Part shown: positions 3,787-6,182 of the stretch, piece after piece
Position numbering within the stretch: position 1 is the stretch's first letter
Layout: each line of letters opens with the position of its first letter
DNA from: Acidiferrobacter sp.
Lineage (GTDB): Bacteria; Pseudomonadota; Gammaproteobacteria; Acidiferrobacterales; Acidiferrobacteraceae
Direction of reading: 5' to 3'
Assembly (NCBI GenBank): GCA_027335965.1
Contig: DAHWGZ010000102.1
Coordinates: 1-6,182 of the forward strand
DNA length: 6,182 nucleotides
Notes under the pieces: generated by a model
Seen by the model: the letters and a program-made list of their open reading frames with translations, nothing else
What the model was told of the DNA's origin: nothing
The model's database searches: none
Made by a program: the position numbers and the translations under genes

Positions 3787-6182
3787 CCGACGAATCGCCG
3801 GGCGTTACGGAAGATCTCGAACCACGGACCATACTCGCCCCAATCCGGCGGATGCCAGGAGTTGGCCGCCGTGCGTATGACGCGTTCCGGATGCGGCATG
3901 AGCGCGGTGAACCGGCCATCCGGGGTGGTCAGGCCGGTGATGCCGCCGGTCGAGCCGTTGGGGTTGCGCGGGTAGACCTCGGTTGCGTGCCCATAGTGAT
4001 CCACATAGCGCGCCGTCACGAGCCGGTCGTGCTCGAGCCGCGCGCGGGCCTCCTGGCTCACCGCCACCCGCCCCTCGCCATGGGCGACGGGCACCGGCAG
4101 GCGTGCGCCGGCCATGCCCGCGAGGAGCACCGAGGGATTGTCCGGGATCTCCACCAACACCGTGCGCGCCTCGAACTGCTCCGAGCGGTTGCGCTCGAAG
4201 CGCGGCCATAAGTCGGCCCCCGGGATCAGCGCGCGCAGATGGGCCATCATCTGGCAGCCGTTGCAGACCCCGAGGGCGAATGTCTCGGGGCGCTCGAAGA
4301 ACGCCGCGAACTGCGCGCGCAGCGTCTCATGGAACAGGATCGACTTGGCCCAACCGCCGCCCGCCCCGAGCACGTCGCCAAACGAGAACCCGCCGCACGC
4401 CGCAAAGCCGGCGAAATGGGCCAGCTCCTCGCGTCCCGCCAGGAGATCGCTCATGGTCACGTCCACGGCCTCGAAACCCGCGGCCATGAAACCCGCGGCC
4501 ATCTCGCGTTGCCCGTTGACCCCCTGCTCGCGCAGGATGGCGACACGCGGCCGGGTCAAGAGCAGGTGCGGCGCAAGCGGGCTTGCGACCTCGAAGGGCA
4601 CATGCGCGCTAAGGCCGGGATCGGCGGGATCGGCGAGCAGGGCGTAGGATTCGGCGGCGCTCTGCGGCTCGTCGCGCAGGGCCTGCATGCGAAACGAGGT
4701 CTCCGCCCACAGGCGCTCATAGGCCATGCGGTCGCCCTCCAGGAGCGCGCGCCCGCAATAACGGATGACGATATCGCGCCCCGGGCGCACGGTCCCTATG
4801 CGCCTCGTGTAGCGCAGCAGGCCCTTCTTCTTCAGGGCCCCGAGAATCCCCTCGCGCGAGGCGCTCGGCACCTGCAAGACCGCCCCCAGCTCCTCATTGA
4901 ACAAGGCCGCGATCGGGTCCAGGCCGAGGCCCGTGAGATCGATGTCCAGCCCGCACTTCCCGGCGAACGCCATCTCGCAGAGGGTGACGAACAGGCCGCC
5001 ATCGGAGCGGTCGTGGTAACTCAACAGGAGCCCGAGCTCGTTCAAGGCCTGCACGACCCCGAAAAAGAGCTTCAAGAGCCTCGGATCCTCGACGTCGGGC
5101 GGGCGCCCGCCCTCGACTCCGTAGACCTGCGCCAGGGCCGAGCCGCCGAGTCGATCCTTGCCATGGCCGAAGTCCACCAGCAAGAGATCGGTGTCGATGT
5201 CGCTTACGCACGCCGGGGTCAGGGTCTTGCGCACATCCACGACCGGCGCCAGCGCCGTGACCACCAAAGACACCGGGGCCTGGACCTCGCGCGACCGGCC
5301 CGCCGCGGTCCATCGCGCGCGCATGGAAAGCGAGTCCTTGCCTACCGGTATCGCAATGCCAAGCGCCGGACACAACTGCAGGCCGACCGCCTCGACGGCA
5401 CGGTAGAGCGCGGCGTCTTCGCCCTCGCCCCCGGCATTGGCCATCCAGTTGGCGGACAGCTTGACGTCAGGCAGGCGGCGGATGCGCGCCGCCGCAAGAT
5501 TCGTGAGCGCCTCGCCTATCGCCATGCGCGCCGAGGCCGCGGCATCGATGACCGCGATCGGCGCGCGCTCGCCGATGGCGAGGGCCTCGCCGGTGATGTC
5601 ATGATAGCCGGTCGCCGTCACGCCGACGTCCGCCACCGGCACCTGCCAGGGACCCACCGTCTGGTCGCGGCACACGAGCCCGGAGATGCTGCGATCGCCG
5701 ATCGTGATCAGAAATTCCTTGCTGGCCACCCCCGGCAGCGTCAGGACGCGGGCGATAGCCTCATGAATGTCGAGCGAGCGCGTGGCGAGCCCCCGCGCCG
5801 GGCGGCGCACCGAGCGCGTCTCGCGATGCATGCGCGGCGGATCACGGAGGAACAGCGCCAGCGGGAGATCGACCGGATCGGGCTCCCCGCGGTCGGCAAA
5901 GTACGGGTCGCGCACCCGGAGCCTCGGCTCCTCGGTCACGCGCCCGACGACCGCAACCGGGCAACGCTCGCGCTCGCACAAGGCCATGAAGCCCGCCAAG
6001 GCCTCCTCGCGGACCGCAAGCACATAACGCTCCTGGGCCTCGTTGCACCAGACCTGCATGGGCGACATCTGCGGCTGGCCGTTGGGGATCGCGCGCAGAT
6101 CGATGTCGGCGCCACGGCCCGCGCCGTGCACGATCTCCGGCAGGGCATTGGACAGCCCGCCGGCGCCGACGTCATGGATCGA
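3783..6182 (-). CDS. purL: Phosphoribosylformylglycinamidine synthase (PurL), C-terminal 799 residues
   Basis: The enzyme converts FGAR, glutamine and ATP to FGAM in purine synthesis. The reading frame is open to the right edge, where it encodes SIHDVGAGGLSNALPEI, so the start is outside and roughly 495 residues are missing by comparison with the 1295-residue enterobacterial enzyme. Visible parts, numbered within the fragment, are MSPMQVWCNEAQERY (39-53), the second AIRS-like synthetase half with GKDSLSM (281-287), and the glutaminase domain from about 545. That domain has the nucleophile Cys640 in GVCNGCQ and the His764/Glu766 pair in MPHPERV, at the same distances from the C-terminus as Cys1135 and His1260/Glu1262 of the enterobacterial enzyme. 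Internal GTG/ATG codons near 6131 are not real starts. The stop overlaps that of the convergent lipoate ligase gene. It appears intact over the visible part and is a housekeeping gene. Confidence 0.97.
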   Translation of the reverse strand, partial: SIHDVGAGGLSNALPEIVHGAGRGADIDLRAIPNGQPQMSPMQVWCNEAQERYVLAVREEALAGFMALCERERCPVAVVGRVTEEPRLRVRDPYFADRGEPDPVDLPLALFLRDPPRMHRETRSVRRPARGLATRSLDIHEAIARVLTLPGVASKEFLITIGDRSISGLVCRDQTVGPWQVPVADVGVTATGYHDITGEALAIGERAPIAVIDAAASARMAIGEALTNLAAARIRRLPDVKLSANWMANAGGEGEDAALYRAVEAVGLQLCPALGIAIPVGKDSLSMRARWTAAGRSREVQAPVSLVVTALAPVVDVRKTLTPACVSDIDTDLLLVDFGHGKDRLGGSALAQVYGVEGGRPPDVEDPRLLKLFFGVVQALNELGLLLSYHDRSDGGLFVTLCEMAFAGKCGLDIDLTGLGLDPIAALFNEELGAVLQVPSASREGILGALKKKGLLRYTRRIGTVRPGRDIVIRYCGRALLEGDRMAYERLWAETSFRMQALRDEPQSAAESYALLADPADPGLSAHVPFEVASPLAPHLLLTRPRVAILREQGVNGQREMAAGFMAAGFEAVDVTMSDLLAGREELAHFAGFAACGGFSFGDVLGAGGGWAKSILFHETLRAQFAAFFERPETFALGVCNGCQMMAHLRALIPGADLWPRFERNRSEQFEARTVLVEIPDNPSVLLAGMAGARLPVPVAHGEGRVAVSQEARARLEHDRLVTARYVDHYGHATEVYPRNPNGSTGGITGLTTPDGRFTALMPHPERVIRTAANSWHPPDWGEYGPWFEIFRNARRFVG

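Noticed and set aside
4473..4502. Perfect tandem 15-bp repeat GAAACCCGCGGCCAT inside purL
   Set aside because: It encodes MAAGF-MAAGF, but the segment has the same length as in the E. coli enzyme (EMAAAFHRAGF), so there is no inserted copy. The identity probably reflects similar residues plus biased codon use.
3783..6131. Reading purL as a complete 782-residue gene starting at 6131
   Set aside because: The frame continues without a stop to the window edge and encodes the conserved SIHDVGAGGLSN stretch upstream, so 6131 is an internal GTG and the gene is truncated only by the window.

Overview
The window is G+C-rich (very roughly two-thirds by eye), densely coded bacterial DNA. The large single-chain PurL (synthetase plus glutaminase in one polypeptide) is the form usual in gamma- and betaproteobacteria, so a proteobacterium is the best guess. 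A GcvH-like protein of the kind linked to sulfur oxidation (LbpA type), together with a lipoate-protein ligase, makes a chemolithotrophic or sulfur-oxidising gammaproteobacterium plausible. That part is inference.

Layout. At the left edge are two minus-strand genes with overlapping stop and start (ATGA): a small thioredoxin-like protein with a CPAC motif (122-370), followed by the start of a DUF488-family gene that runs off the window (1-125). A 139-bp divergent intergenic region (371-509) carries a near-perfect FNR/Dnr box. To its right is a plus-strand hemerythrin-like gene (510-941). Its 3' end overlaps tail to tail with a second, unrelated-looking hemerythrin-like gene on the minus strand (931-1449). 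Upstream of that, in the same direction, is a lipoyl-carrier gene of GcvH/LbpA type (1504-1953). It is preceded by a second FNR/Dnr box that overlaps the stop codon of a minus-strand Crp/Fnr-family regulator of Dnr type (2014-2709). Divergent from the regulator is a full-length lipoate-protein ligase A homologue (2767-3786). It ends tail to tail in a shared CTAG with the C-terminal 799 residues of PurL (3783-6182, 5' end outside the window).

How the genes may work together. The regulator carries the E..SR recognition-helix signature that reads TTGAT-N4-ATCAA sites, and it lacks the N-terminal cysteines of the oxygen-sensing Fe-S FNR. This fits a Dnr-like sensor of NO or low oxygen. Two boxes differing only in their central N4 stand at the same distance from a similar -10 element and a downstream GTCAAGG. 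One drives thioredoxin-like/DUF488 and possibly the divergent hemerythrin. The other drives the lipoyl carrier and the second hemerythrin. The window therefore looks like a small Dnr-type regulon joining two diiron hemerythrins, a thiol-redox protein and a lipoyl-carrier protein, with a dedicated or general lipoate ligase next door. PurL is a housekeeping neighbour with no evident functional tie.

No tRNA, rRNA, CRISPR array, insertion sequence or clear rho-independent terminator was seen.
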